A DNA stretch of 64,000 nucleotides from Ashinkailepas kermadecensis (GCA_034440615.1 JAOTOM010002336.1:34985-98984); one strand, 5' to 3'. Shown: positions 12,452 to 26,515, numbered from the stretch's first letter. Notes: generated by a model not told the origin, from the letters alone. Numbers and translations are program-made.

Positions 12452-12540
12452 TATATATATATGCATGTGTGTGTGTGTGTGTGTGTTTGTGTGTTTGTGT
12501 GTGAGTGTTTGTGTGTGTGTGTGTGCGTGTGTGTGCGTGA
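12346..12540. repeat. Compound (TA)n-(GA)n-(TG)n microsatellite
   Basis: TA repeats to about 12432, GA to about 12450, then interrupted TG. It separates the two PLE remnants. Confidence 0.97.
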
Positions 12541-12760
12541 ATAACGTTTTTGGTCTAAAGCGTAATTGTACAATAAAGTTGATGGCCATTAGAGCTATGT
12601 AGATCATAAGATCTCCAATAGAACTATAATGTCTGACCTCAACGTTTCGCTTCATTGCGCAACATCTTCAGGCGCAGACAATAGGCGATACAAGAGCACA
12701 GAGTTGCATAACATTCATAACTTGAAAACACAGGGATGCAAGACGAAGCACAATCGGTTT
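12541..12760 (-). other. 3' flank of PLE remnant 2 with a hammerhead-like core
   Basis: On the - strand CTGAAGA is followed 16 nt later by GAAACGTT (plus-strand region about 12640-12672). This matches the CUGANGA and GAAA conserved letters of hammerhead ribozymes, which are known from Penelope-like elements. TGTCTG before and CAGACA after could form the outer part of stem I. Stem II is poorly paired, so activity is doubtful. Confidence 0.35.
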
Positions 12761-13906
<1,146 letters not shown>

Positions 13907-14082
13907 ATACATGAATCTGTAAAGGAGGTAAGAAATGACCATAATTATGCAAGCGTTCGGCTAATTGGTTATCATCACTTTACGTCCGAGTAAAAGTACT
14001 TAAACTAAAACCTGTGTCGGTGGAGGTGCCCGCCCCACCTCAAATCCACAACGGTTCAGTCCCTCGCAAATGTCAGAGGTGG

Positions 14083-14400
14083 CAATTCACACTCACGTTC
14101 ATGTTCACGTTCACGTTCATGTTCATATTCACGTTCATGTTCACGTTCACGTTCACGTTCACGTTCACGTTTACGTTTACGTTTACGTTTACGTTTACGT
14201 TTACGTTTACGTTTACGTTTACGTTTACGTTTACGTTTACGTTTACGTTTACGTTTACGTTTACGTTTACGTTTACGTTTACGTTCACGTTCACGTTCAC
14301 GTTCACGTTCACGTTCACGTTCACGTTCACGTTCACGTTCACGTTCACGTCCACGTCCACGTCCACGTTCATGTTCATGTTCACGTTCACCTTCACGTTC
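14083..14400. repeat. (TTCACG)n/(TTTACG)n hexamer array
   Basis: About 50 hexamers. The outer zones are TTCACG (with TTCATG) and the central zone (about 14165-14283) is pure TTTACG. All hexamer-derived frames, such as Val-Asn or Thr-Phe repeats, are artefacts. Confidence 0.97.
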
Positions 14401-14454
14401 AGAAATACACCGGGGACCTCCAGTCGCAGGAATGCATACAGAGAGGGAGAAGGG

Positions 14455-14770
14455 CACTGGAGCCATGTGCCCCATCCCCTCATGGAAAAGTGGAGTCCCT
14501 CTGACTGGGAAAGGCGCCCCTCCGTGGAGAGGCTCCAGCGCAACCTCCTCCCCCTCCCCTCCCCCCACCGCTGAATATTTTTTTGCCGATGGCGCTTCAG
14601 ACGAATATGCGCCACCTTGAGAGAAAACGACGCCCTCCTGAGAGAAAAAGACAGCCCTTTAGTGTGCTCGAGTGCATCCCCTCTCCTCTCAACGAATTTT
14701 GAGCCGAACGTGCCCCTCCATGGACTTTCGCAGTGGTGCACCTCCGAGGAAATGGTGCCTTTCCAGTCAT
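14455..14770. mobile_element. Dispersed repeat family E, rearranged copy
   Basis: Contains ATGGCGCTTCAGACGAATAT, CTCGAGTGCATCCCCTC and TTTTGAGCCGAACGTGCCCC in family order. Limits are uncertain. Confidence 0.5.
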
Positions 14771-15280
14771 CCCCCCATGAAAGTGTCTGGGTACGCTCCT
14801 GCGCAGGCATTGTCTGTCTTCCTCACAAGTGCTTACCCTGCGCCTCGCGCCGCCTCCCTCCCTTCCTACCTCCCTGGTGGCATCTCTCATCTCAAAATGC
14901 CATTACGCCGCCGGCCGAGCCGGGCACAGGGTGGCCGAGCCGGGCACAGGGTAGCCGCCCGCCCTCTCGGCGCTGGCCGTCCGAAGGCGGCTGTGTGGGG
15001 GTCAATGCCCGTTCCAGGCCGCCCCGGGCGGCGCCGAGACGGCCCGGCACACGCTAAAGCGGGCATCGCCGCTTCAGGAAGTGCCCCGGGCCGGCCAGTC
15101 GCAGTGCGCATGCGCAGAAGGTGGATGCGCTGCTGCTGGCTGCGGTCCCATGGCCGTTTGCGTGCTGGTGCTGGAGGCGGTGTCGTGGATGCGTCTGGAA
15201 CGGAGGGCGTTCTCCCCTACCCCCTAAAGCAATCGAGAACTACATCGCGAGAGAAGGAGCAAACGATGGTCCTTGAATGA
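14771..15280. other. CpG-rich block, possible promoter or exon
   Basis: 14900-15190 is very GC-rich with a GCCGAGCCGGGCACAGGGT tandem pair at about 14917-14952. GC-rich frames are open on both strands but show no recognised domain. Confidence 0.35.
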
Positions 15281-16440
15281 GACAATATGGAGTCTTCAAA
15301 GACCATTTTTCCCATTCTGAGGGCAATTGGATCCATTCATGAGCACCTATTTGATACCACATACGCATGCACTATTTGAGTGTTCGCTCATTAAAGTGTT
15401 CTTTAATGCTCATACCACTTGCGTATTCGCACTATTTGCAGCCTAAATGGTTCGGAAACTCGCGTCCAAATGCACGAAATGTATGCACACAAGGTCTGTG
15501 CCTTGTGCATCTTACACTATGGTTTACACTCCTGGCTTTCTGTTTCATTTTCTGCACTTCATGCTCCAAGTCGTTATGTAACGTTCTGCCTTATCTACAC
15601 CTCCGTACGGTAGAGTTTTGTGACACATCGGCAGACACCCCTTCCCCCTCTAGGAGCTACGCAATCGATAGACAGCCCACATTGTGCATTTCATGTGGTG
15701 TACCGTATTGGAAAATTATGAACCACACCACAGCTTAATTAATCAGCTTTAGGACGATCTTTTCGATCCACTTCTGACAACGCGGAACGTTGTAAGAAAG
15801 GAGTCGATATTCTTTGCTGGAAAGGATGACGTTCTGGATGACAACATCCAGGACAAGGATGTGCATCCAGTCCTGTCACGTGACCATGGGCGTCGGTCGC
15901 TACTGCATGTGTGTGGGGGGGGGGGAGGGAAGGGCGCATCCGTCCAAACGTAGATAATTCTAGCATCACGCCTATCGCTTTGTGTGGAAAGAATCGACGA
16001 AAGCCTCACCCATGCAAAACCTGTGACGACGCCCGTGCGCGTGGCAGGCAGATTTAATTCTGCCAAAATGGATGGCCTCCTCCATTTTGCAGGTTCAAAA
16101 GTAACACAATAAATGTATGAGGAATTGTTTACAAAAAGATTTGTCTGATCCTGTGTGGCACAAAGTAGACACTGTGTCGTGAGCAACAATACCTAAACTA
16201 AACAAATATCGAGTTGCCCTCTACCTGTCTTCCTAAAGCTTGAATAACTTAATATTAGTCAAGGTCAGTCACAAGACTCCTACTTCTTATTCATTCTTTT
16301 ACTTCGAGATCGTTCTAGAACATTCAAGAAACAAACGTTTTAAATACTCGAAGCCGGCACGAAGTTGCACCCGAACGTGTACGGGCTGAAACTAAACTAT
16401 TGTATGTGCGAGATCCAGCCAACACCAGCGACTGACACGA
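15281..16440. other. No recognisable gene
   Basis: 1.2 kb of moderately A+T-rich sequence without coding or repeat signals that I can support. Confidence 0.5.
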
Positions 16441-16995
<555 letters not shown>

Positions 16996-17214
16996 GGCAT
17001 GCAGTGAGGCATGCAGCGAGCGTACATTGGTGTTGTGCGATAAAATTCGCTCAACAAGTCGTATATAAGTTTGTCATGGCATGTGACGGTTGCTGCCGGT
17101 TTCGTGGACGCGCATGGACAAAATGGATGGATACAATTTGTCCAGGATTCTGAGAAACGAAAGTTCTTCATCCGAAAAATAAAGTGACCTAATTCGAAAA
17201 GAACCACAATCGGT

Positions 17215-17276
17215 ACGCCATGCATGTATGCATGTTCAATAAATGTTCAAACATGTATGCATGTATGCATGTTCAA
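17215..17276. repeat. ATGCATGT repeat pair
   Basis: CATGCATGTATGCATGTTCAA occurs in two overlapping versions separated by a short spacer. Confidence 0.6.
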
Positions 17277-17399
17277 AGCTATGGAAATCATATACTGTGT
17301 ACCTTCATGCATTAAAGCAAACATCACACATCAGGTTATTTTTTTTTGATTGTGTGGTTCACGACGCACTTTATGCAATTCCTAATCGGCGCCGCCCAC

Positions 17400-17500
17400 A
17401 TTGTTTCGCCGGTGGGCCGCTGGATTGTGAATTGTCCGATCGGTGCGAGCATTGAACCCGGGACCTTTGTGTCCAGAGTTCGACGTTCTACATGGTAAAT
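17400..17500 (-). mobile_element. tRNA-like SINE fragment
   Basis: On the - strand TCCCGGGTTCAATGCTCGC carries a B-box (GGTTCAAT), preceded by a TCTGGACACAAAG anticodon-arm-like stretch. The tail is not visible. Confidence 0.45.
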
Positions 17501-17694
17501 AGGCATGGGTAGACAGACACTCCAGGTTAGATCCAGATCATTCCAGGCGCCCTTCTTCGACCTCACCGTCCTTGATTTGTGGAGGGAGCAAGTTCCCGAT
17601 AAAACGATAAAACACCGGCCCCAAAATAGCTCCACTCTCCGAAGACCCGTCCCAATGTCTGACTTGGAGTTTCGGCCTCCCTCAATCGCGAGGT

Positions 17695-17890
17695 TATTCC
17701 CCGGCCCCCCGGACCACGCGGCCGTGCCTCCGATGACGTCACGCGCGTGGGCCCCGCCCCCTGACTCTCCGGAGTACCTGAGTCGGCCCGCTTCCTCATT
17801 CCGGGCGGGGCACACGTGCGTGAACCGGCCGCCGCCGGAGGGGAGCGAATCCCTGGCTGGGAGGGGGGTAGTGACCGGGCCACACTCCAC
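17695..17890 (+). promoter_or_regulatory. CpG-rich promoter-like block with a full CRE
   Basis: A perfect TGACGTCA lies at 17734-17741, followed by GCCCCGCCCC and GGGCGGGGC GC boxes, ATTCCGG (ETS-like) and a CACGTG at about 17813. This combination is typical of CpG-island promoters. No TATA box. Which gene it serves is unknown, but the next + strand gene found is the BTB zinc-finger gene at 52990. Confidence 0.45.
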
Positions 17891-18019
17891 AGTCGTTGGC
17901 AGCACTGCCGCCGGTGGTTGGCGATCCGTGCGGCTCGCGTGTGGTTCGAGTCGCGTGTCGGCACGTCGCGGCGCGGGGGTGTTGCAGGCGACGAGCGCGC
18001 GCGTGTTCGTGTCGGACAG
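17890..18019 (+). other. Candidate non-coding first exon
   Basis: CpG-rich sequence downstream of the promoter-like block ends in ACAG followed by GTGAGTGT at 18020, a strong 5' splice site. It could be the 5'UTR exon of the gene at 52990, whose first coding exon begins with an acceptor. The distance (about 35 kb) makes this speculative. The start is a guess. Confidence 0.3.
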
Positions 18020-19745
18020 GTGAGTGTCGTGTGTCGGCGGCGGCGCTCGGTCGGATCAGCTGATCGGGCTGGTCGACAGGTGCTGACCGGATGGAGGGAG
18101 ATGCCGATCTGTCTCAGACTTCCCACGCGGCAGACCAGATTTTGTGCTGTTGTTTCTTAATTGCTGGCTGCATTTGGCGCATCGATTGCACTAACACCGT
18201 ACAATTCTGCTCTGATTTTTCGTTCCCTTTATTATTGCGAGGGCAGATGCGTGGGCGTCATTTTATGAAGATGTTTGGGTGGGGAGGTGCTCACATCACG
18301 CTCTCGGAAGAACAACTCCATCGGTGTTTGAAGGGCCTGCTTGCGCTCGTCTGGGAACAATACGTTGAGGGGAGTCTTGGATTGCTTTCCGACTTTACTT
18401 TTGGGTGGGCACAATTAAAGATTCTGTGGGCCGACAACGTCACCTGGGGAGGTCTGACCCCCCAAAAAAAAAAAAGATTGCCAAGCATAGATGCGAAATA
18501 GCTATTATAAAGCATAGTTACCCCACACACTCCCCACAAAGTTGAAAGGGGGGAACTTTGTTCCCCTATCTCAAGTCGGGGAAGAAAAATTATCAATACG
18601 ACCGCGAAGTGCACCCCACCCACCACACAACATTTTTCAGTCTTGCTCTGTACACCGGCCAGGATTTGAGGAAATTTTGCGGAGAAGTTTGACGGCTTCA
18701 AGTTTGAGACATTAACTCACAAAGTTGAGATTGATATTCCGATTGTTACGGCAAATCCTTTTTATGCCACGCCCACAGACACAAAACCACACTTAATAGA
18801 ATCCGATGGTCGTATCCCATTCAAAACAAGTGGGAGTGGAACCCATGATGTCGCATGCGTTCTTATTTACGCACATGAATAAATGTCCGTGGCTGAGCAC
18901 ACAATTTGAGTTTGAACTTGCACAACGTGAAAGGTCATTTTACTCTGTCCCAATATTTAACATTCTAAGTGAGCTGTGATTCTTGTCAGTTTGGGAAAGT
19001 GTTCCCCATGAATCCTTCCGAGCTCCCTATGGAGCCGGGGGATGCTCGGGCGATCCCATTCGTATGGCCCATGGTACAGTCTATCCCAACGATGTAGGTA
19101 CATACCACTCCGTACAAAAGTTCTTCCTTTTTTCGATACTATTCAAATGCTTTATACCAAGAGCTACCCATGATGCTGGTCATTTCGAATGGATGCACGT
19201 GCTATATGTCGGTCTGGGTGATAAGTAATCAGGCGCATTCATGTTTCATCCTTTGTTGGTCGTTGATAGCCAATTTTTGCACTTCATTAATTCAAAAGTG
19301 CCGTGTTGGGACTGTTTGAATGAAGGAATACAACACACATATATGCGATAGTTCAATCAACAAGTTTTGTATGAAACAAGACTGTTCATGTGCAAAGTAA
19401 TGTATAGTTTCTTTTTAATGCTGTTTTACCAGTCGCGGAAATAAGAATGGCGTATGACCTACATGGAATCGCAATGCCTCTCGCAAAAGCCACTGAGCAC
19501 ACATAATTAAATATTTTGTTTTCTATTGGCAGCTTACTCCTTCCCGTACGTCAGGAACTCCACTCCTACCAGCGTTCCTCGCTCCTTGCTCATTTGACGC
19601 TTCGTCCATGGCTAGTTGTGCGCGCCATGTGGTTCGCGTGGCGGAAGCCAGTAAGGCGACCTCTGTCCACCGGCGACCAGGCTGGCTACCTTGTGCGGTG
19701 GGAGTCGGACCGCAGTGGGTGACCACCGAGTCGGCGGCTGTTGAA
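18020..19745. other. No recognisable gene
   Basis: Unrecognised, mostly A+T-balanced sequence. Short frames only. Confidence 0.5.
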
Positions 19746-19990
19746 CCCTTCGCTGAGCGAGGCTGTTCCTCCTGGACTCTTCTCCCGAGGCGTAGCCTCT
19801 TTGGCTCTTCTCCCCGTCTGTTCTCCCAGTCTGTTCTCCCCGTCTCTTCTCCCGGAGCTCTTCTCCCGGGGCTCTTCCCCCGGGGCTCTTCTCCCGGGGA
19901 CTTTTCTCCGGGGAAGGGGGTTCTTATCCCGGGGCTCTTCTCTCGGGGCTCTTCTCTCGGTTCTTCTCCCGGGTTCTTCCCCTCGGCAGA
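19746..19990. repeat. Degenerate CTCTTCTCCCGGGG minisatellite
   Basis: Units of about 15-16 bp built on GGCTCTTCTCCCGGG, with an interruption at 19910-19930. Confidence 0.85.
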
Positions 19991-21960
19991 AGCGCATGAG
20001 TTAGGTTTCTCCGAGGTATCGTCATATGGATGTAACACCACTTGCTTTGCATGGGGAAGAGTTTACCTGAAATGTCAATCACGACTCCCTCTTCTACCCA
20101 ACACTATTGACATTCATCTGCCTACGTTGGGCAGAATTGCCATTGGAGAGGTTGGGTTGCTAGTGCATTGGGGACGGGGAAGGAAGAAGAGAAAGCTGGA
20201 CACAGCTGGTGTCATTTGTCGCGCGGCGTCTCTCCAGGTCAACTCCAAGCCCAGGCACTGTTTGCCATTGTTGATCGTGCACACGTTCGGCGCAACCCAT
20301 TGCAGCGTTCCCACACTGTTCCACGGTGCCGCGATGGGGGGGGGGGGGGGCAGGTGCGCTGGATGAGGGGGACGACGTACAAGTGAGGTAGAACGTGGTG
20401 GGAAATGCCGCTTGTTTCCCGTCGGCCTTCCCACGCCCCCGAGGCATTCCCAGTGTGCACAATTATGCTGCAATGCCGCACGTGGGGTAATTGTTCCAGT
20501 TTAGACTTATGAGTCGCCGCGTGGGTGTGGAAGTGTTCGCGGCCGAAATTTTGTGTACGTGCGAGTTGTCGATGACCACTGGAAGAGCCCTGGACCCCAG
20601 CTGGTACGTCATTCTCTTCGAACAATGTGAAGTCTGGCCGGATGAAGTAGTGGTGAAAACCCGCGTGGCCCTCGACGCGGGAGGGAGTGCGGCAGACACC
20701 GGCAGCAGTTGTTGAGCAAACTTCAAAATTTTATAGCGTAAATCATGTATTTTTTTCCAGCAAACATTTGAAATCTCGACACAAGGTTTGATATTCCTCT
20801 CTCGTACCGCGAAGGCATGGCGACAGCCAGCTGAAACCATGCTAGTATTGTCAACAGTACAGATTGTATGAATAACAGACAATGACATAAGAACACTAGC
20901 CCAGGAGCAGCAATGAATGTTTTTCTCAATCAACCTCAAAGAAGTCTTGCACAGCTTATGACTGCCACCAGAGCGGTTCGGTAGATGTAATGCTGCTGAA
21001 GGCTTGTGTTCTGGTCAATTTTTGAGTCCAGGAATTTGAAGAAAGCAAAAGCCGGTTGTCTTAATTCGAGAAAAGCAAGCTATGCGATGTGAGATGCACA
21101 GCTGGCGCTGTCTGTTTTGTCCAAACCCAAGTCGATACGGCACTGTTTGCCAATGCACCCTCCCAGCCGTCCCCTTACCTGGCTGCCATTCGCCCGGCCC
21201 GTGCCCCCTCAGTGTCCTGGTTTCCCACCGACCGGAGACGGCTCCCCTGGGTCTGCCCCGGGGCTGGACCGTGCCACCTGAAGGGTATGGCCGTCCGGGT
21301 ACGTCGATACCCTCGCCCCTGTTGTCGGTCGACCTGTGTAAGGGACTCCCAGTCGGTCCCTCTTCAAACAATAGCTGGACGTGCTGCAGCTCAACCTTCG
21401 CTCCTGCCGCCACGGTTGGACTCGTTACGATCCTGGGTGTAGAGGGGTACAAACGTTGCATCATCCAATTCGGATACGATGGCTTCTTCTTTCGCTTTGC
21501 GAGATCAGAAATTCCATTTTGTGCTTTCCAGCAAGGTTGGGTGTCTGAACAAGTCATAGTGTTCATACTTAATAAGGCCACGAGGGAACATCCAGGTTAA
21601 ATATGTAAAGGGAAGATACCATAACCCTGGAAAAAACACTCATCACCCCAACCAACACCAAATCCCTAATTCGAAATAATCCATCCACCAACATCCCACA
21701 CACTCTATGCCTATCTACCTTACCTATCCAGCTTCATTCATTCGATCCCGTTTAACACACGTGAGTGCCCTACCAATAATTTTCAGACTCCATCCATGCT
21801 GCTTAAAGGGGTCTGTATCACCTACTTAACATAAATATCGCCCCATCCTCCACTACTTTGAACTCAAACTCAAAGGGAAGATTTTGTATCCTGAAAAAGT
21901 GATCCACCCTATTTTAAATACATTCAATGAGGTATTCCTCACAAGCAGTAACTTTATTGT
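19991..21960. other. No recognisable gene
   Basis: About 2 kb. Overlapping frames of 120-190 residues exist on both strands in the GC-rich part (21080-21600) but none shows a known domain. Confidence 0.45.
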
Positions 21961-22055
21961 TAAACAGCACCATTCAACCTTCTAGCAAAAACATTGAGGG
22001 TAATTATCCGGCGAGGATAATATTCTTCATACGAAATATCCAGGACCAGCCTATT
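21961..22055 (+). repeat. Dispersed repeat, copy 1 (partner at 54220)
   Basis: AAACAGCACCATTCAACCT, then GAGGATAAT, then ATCCAGGA match 54220-54308 in order and spacing. Family unknown. Confidence 0.55.
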
Positions 22056-22589
22056 TCCCTGGGTAAACCTGCTGCTCGTCCTCTCGCACAGCCGGTCTGC
22101 GCTCGGAGTTTTCCATTGGGTCCGTTTTGTCTAGCGAATGTTTCACTTTGGTGCAGGGTCATAGGGCGACTTTTGTGCGATTTTGGGCATGACAATGAAA
22201 CTCGCGTGCGACCGCGGACGAGGTTCCAGGACAGGTGTTCGTTTATGGACAATTTGCGACAAAGCAGGTAGAGAACATTTGAAGTATTGGGCCGTGAGTA
22301 GTATTAGAGCCGAGTTCGCACAGATGCGTCAGCTATTATGAAGCCAGTTGTGGAATGCCCCCCACCCCATTTCCGCTTTTATTCACCTGGTGGAGAACCA
22401 ACCGGCGCCTGTTACATTGTTCACTTCCCCTCCCCCGCTTGTTACACTGTACAGATTTGTCATCCCCTTTCACACCGGCCCCTCCCCGTATCCGCTCCAC
22501 TGCTCTGGTCTGGGAACTCGTCCCCCCTCCACCGCCATCCGCCCCACACTTCCTCCTTGTCGACGTGGAGGTGACCCCTTCCTCTGTGC
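22056..22589. other. No recognisable feature
   Basis: Unrecognised sequence becoming GC-rich toward 22590. Confidence 0.4.
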
Positions 22590-22920
22590 GCCTCACTCCA
22601 GCCAATCCGGGCGACCGCTCGGGGGCGAGGAGCGCTCCCCTCCCCTCCCCTCCCCCCGTCCGGCCGGCCTGCCGGTCGAGCGGGGCGGTCCCCCCTCCCC
22701 CCGGTCGGCCGGGCGGCGGGGAGGGGGAGGGGGACGGTCGCGACTGATCTGCTGCTCCGCTTTCCTGGCGGGGGTCGGCCGGCCGACCGACCGGGGGGAG
22801 GGGAGGTGAGGGGGCGGTCGGCGACCTTCCGCGACACGGCCGCGCTCAGGCAGCGCAGAGAGGAGACCGGCTGATGCCGTGTCGCTCTGACTCGGGACGT
22901 TCCTGCGGGTGTGTGCGTGC
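22590..22920. promoter_or_regulatory. CpG-rich block, possible promoter
   Basis: Begins with CAGCCAATCCGGGCGACC (CCAAT box) and continues with runs of CCCTCCCC and CGGCCGG. No adjacent exon can be assigned. Confidence 0.3.
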
Positions 22921-23654
22921 TGACCGGACTTGTCGTCACCTGTGGTTCTGTCATTGCGATAGATGTCTGAAGTATTGTTGCGTACACTCTGATTTTGTCG
23001 GCTCTATGTAAATGGACTTTAAATATGCTAACAGCAATATGGAATAGTAGTCGAAATAAGACGCGAGCAGGGTGCTCTGTTTCAAATTGTGGGAAATACA
23101 GATGGGAATATGAGGAATGTTACAAAGCGGAAGGTTTGGTAATATTTGAACATGGTAACATATGAACACAAATTCAAATAAAATTGGCAATAGTGTGGTG
23201 AACCGAACAAGCGAAATCTGGCAAACAACCCGCTTAATTTCGTGCTAACTGGAGTCTGTAGGTTTGCTCACACTGGGTGGGAGAATATTTGTCGGCTAAG
23301 CGCTGGACTAGAACGCACACGAGCACACGGCAATAGCACGCGCATATGACAGAAGGCGTTCGTTCCAAGATTTTACTCGCGCGGCATGGATCAATCAGCT
23401 TTCCCATGCACGCGCGGTGATAACCCGGCCCGCGCACGTTTTGTTACTGGTGCGGCGTGGCCATGCACGACTTTCGGTCGCATGCGCAAATTGAATCCAC
23501 GCTCGTTAGAAATCCACCTTTGACCCGAGTGAGCTTTGCCGAGATTGCGGCGGATCGCGGCTCGAGTACACGTGGCAGCCGCGACAGCAGGATGCGCCGA
23601 GATGGGCCCTGGATGGGGCGCGGGAAACGAGATGACTGCTTACCGCCAGGCTGA
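22921..23654. other. No recognisable feature
   Basis: A+T-rich to 23240, then ordinary sequence. Nothing supported. Confidence 0.45.
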
Positions 23655-23865
23655 TCTTGGAGCTGATGACCCCCCGGTACCCGCCAGGTACCTGGAGCTG
23701 ATGACGCCCCCCCGGTACCCGCCAGGTACCTGGAGCTGATGACGCTCCCCCCGGTACCCGCCAGGTACCTGGGGGGACGCCCCCCGGTACCCGCCAGGTA
23801 CCTGGAGCTGATGACGCCCCCCCCCCCGATACCCGCCAGGTGTCCGGAGCTGGCGACGCCCCGGC
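23655..23865. repeat. About 38-bp minisatellite, five copies
   Basis: Units contain GGTACCCGCCAGGTACCTGG and GAGCTGATGACGCCCCCC. The repeated CTGATGA is not followed by GAAA, so it is not a ribozyme core. Confidence 0.92.
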
Positions 23866-25394
23866 CGACCCCCTCGCATTCCAGGTCGGATTTAGAAAGT
23901 GGGCGTATTGTGGGGCGGGCGGCTCTTGAACGACGGTGCCTTTCCCGGGTTTGTTGACCTTCGCGTCACCCTCCCCCCCAGCCTTACCTGGGGTGCAGTC
24001 CGGCGGATGGTCGGCGGGTCCCAGACGCACCCCCTCTCCCAAGGCCTCTCCAGGTATATCGGCAGCGTATGGCTAATCTGGACGGCTCACCCCAGTGCTC
24101 TCGGTGTGTAACTGAGAAGAAACGGTCAGTCGAAGAGCTGGAGCCTGGCGGGTGCCGACAGTCCGGTCTAGCCATGAAGCGGTCTATGATCGGCTGTTTG
24201 CGATTGAAGCCTAGAATCTCCAAGTTCAGTGGAAACCATGAAAAAGGTCGAAACGTCTTACAGCTTGGATGGTGTTCGTGAAGCCCAGTCGTTTCTAGAA
24301 GATGCAAGGATGTGCTCGTATTCCCCAGCTTCGGGTGGGTGTCGTATGTTCTCAGTGGTTCAGAAGCCACCAAGTGCAAACGTAAGCTTGTGCCAGCACG
24401 ACATCTGCATGGGCGAGACTGTAGAGTAACTTTCCTCGCTGGTTATCGTCAGCGTATAATACAATGGACATGTTCAGTTTTCCACTTAGCAATTCAACTT
24501 GCCGTTCATTCCAGCCTAATCCACAACGTCGCCCGCATTCTGAGTTGGAAGTTTCGCGGAGGCTGCCACGCTAACACCACGTGGCGCTCGGCTTGTCACG
24601 TGGCACCACCACGTGGGTGCCAGTTCTCGACATCCTGCAGATCCTCTCCCTCCCCCGATCTGTCTGACCGCTGCTCGCGGCGACCGCCCCACCCCTCTCC
24701 CCGCATCCTCTTTGTCTGCATTCCATTGTTGCAGCGCCACCCCTCCCCAGCTCCCCAGTTCTTCCCCTCCGCCGACCGGCATCTTCGCGTCGTCGCATCC
24801 CCCCTCCCGTCACCGTCACCCCGTCCCCCCGCCCGCCCCGCGACGCCGCTCCCCGTCCGCCGCCTGCGGCAAGGGTGAATAAAGGGCAGCTCGAGGTGCG
24901 CCGCCAGGTACCTCCTCTGTGAAGATGCCGGCTGCCGCCGCCGTGGGCGGTTTTGGCGGGAAGGGAGCGATGTGGCGCACTTTGAGGACGGACAACGGCA
25001 GTGACGGCCCACTTCAAGTGGAAATGCGCAGCCGCTGCGCGCGGTAGCGGTGTGATTGGATCACGAAGTCAATAGATCGCTAGATTAGAGCACAAAAGAC
25101 CGCAAGTAGGTGCTTGTCAGGCGCGTTGGGGGCGTCACTGTGGGGTAAGGGAGGCGTTTCGTTTCGTAGGCTGATAATGTTGGATTCTGAGTGATAACTG
25201 CTGGTTTTTCGCTGCACTGGTGACTAATTGTCGGTTTTTCTGGGGAGTGGCGTGGCTGGCAACTTTCCATTGTCCCCGCCTTCAGTTGAAGGTGGCGGAG
25301 CAAAGGACGGCCAAAGGTAGGAATTCCCATGGTGCTTCAGGGGAAATTGCTTTTCTGTGCTGAATTATCCGTTTCATGGGCGCTACATGACCAT
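23866..25394. other. No gene; CpG-rich block at 24560-24990
   Basis: 24571-24618 holds three CACGTGG E-box-like sites close together. 24640-24990 is CpG-rich. A GAAACGTC at about 24252 on the + strand resembles the end of a PLE-type hammerhead core but has no CUGANGA partner. Confidence 0.4.
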
Positions 25395-25435
25395 TGAAGT
25401 CGATGCGCCCTAAAGCCCTAATAACTAACTCTCCG
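25395..25435 (+). mobile_element. SINE 3' tail fragment
   Basis: GTCGATGCGCCCTAAAGCCC followed by TAATAACTAACT matches the shared SINE tail seen at 34669, 39143, 41087 and 46507. Confidence 0.6.
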
Positions 25436-26335
25436 TTTCGCGGGCTAATTTCGCTGGTCTTGATTTCGCCACGGTTTTCCTGACAAATCCGAGTAAGCGG
25501 ACCTACGTTTCAAACTCCTTGGAAATAAACTAATGTCCTGCTTGTTCGCGGCAATTCCCGAGCTGTGAGCTGGTTGCATGGTTAATGGCGGCTATGCGCT
25601 GGTTGATGGTTGGATGCTATAGCTGGTTACGTGGTCAAAGGTCGCTGCTGGTTGAATAATTAGCAGTCGGTGACACCGTCCGGAAGAACGGTTGGTGCTA
25701 TGCGTACCTGGCCTAACCGGAAGCTGAGTGCGTCCTCGTCTTCGATACGTTTGGTGTCAAGAACTGGCTTCGCCTGACCCTCGTGCCGATGACACGGTGA
25801 GATAAGATGGCCAGCACTTCAGTCGGGTGATCGGAGGTCGGGTGTTCAGATGGACCGCCCGCACGATATTCGTGGTTGCTGTCTGCGAGCAACGCATGCG
25901 ATGCGACGAAGACATTGCCGCAGCGGAGTGGATATTCCAGATCTGGTCTGGGCTGATACGTGGGCTGGAGATGTAGGAATAGCTTCATGTCCTGAGAAAT
26001 TGTGAGGCTCAAACATAGGAGAGAATCCAACGGTTATCATCCATGATATGGGCATCTTAAGTCGGCAATTTTGCGTCTTATTTTAGTGAAGATTTGTTAA
26101 ATCATCCTCCAAGGTTTTCAGATAGTGCTTTTGCACGGCCTGCAGTGAGATGGAGAAGCACCACTTCGAACACGATGTGCTTTGAGGCGGTGCTTTTTCT
26201 AGTGTCGCCGTAGGTCTAATATTAATTTTGAAAACGCACAGGTGGTGCTCTGCCAGACCTGGTTGGTGCTCAAGCACCACCGGTTCCCACCAAACTCCAC
26301 TCACGTCATTTTTTGTCATTACATCGTACGATGGC
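25436..26335. other. No recognisable gene
   Basis: 25570-25670 has loose TGGTTG repeats. Otherwise nothing supported. Confidence 0.45.
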
Positions 26336-26515
26336 GTCGTTTATGTATCGTACAACGTACTTACGTCGTATGTATATCGTACAACTTATGTACGTCGCAT
26401 ATGTATTGTACAGCAGACGTACGTCGTATATGTATTGTGCAACGTACGTACGTCGTATATGTATTGTACAGCAGACGTACGTCGTATATGTATTGTACAT
26501 CGTACGTCCGTCGTA
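26336..26515. repeat. 30-bp minisatellite of CGTACGTCGTATATGT units
   Basis: About six units. The last four start at 26391, 26421, 26451 and 26481 and contain GTATATGTATTGTACAGCAG. Each unit is rich in self-complementary ACGT, GTAC and ATAT. Confidence 0.9.

Noticed and set aside
14014..14810. Frames with Val-Tyr, Thr-Phe, Arg-Lys and Val-Asn dipeptide repeats
   Set aside because: Translation of a hexamer array. All frames on both strands are open by construction.
23655..23865. Repeated CTGATGA as a hammerhead core
   Set aside because: No GAAA follows at a suitable distance and flanks do not pair; the motif is just part of the 38-bp unit.
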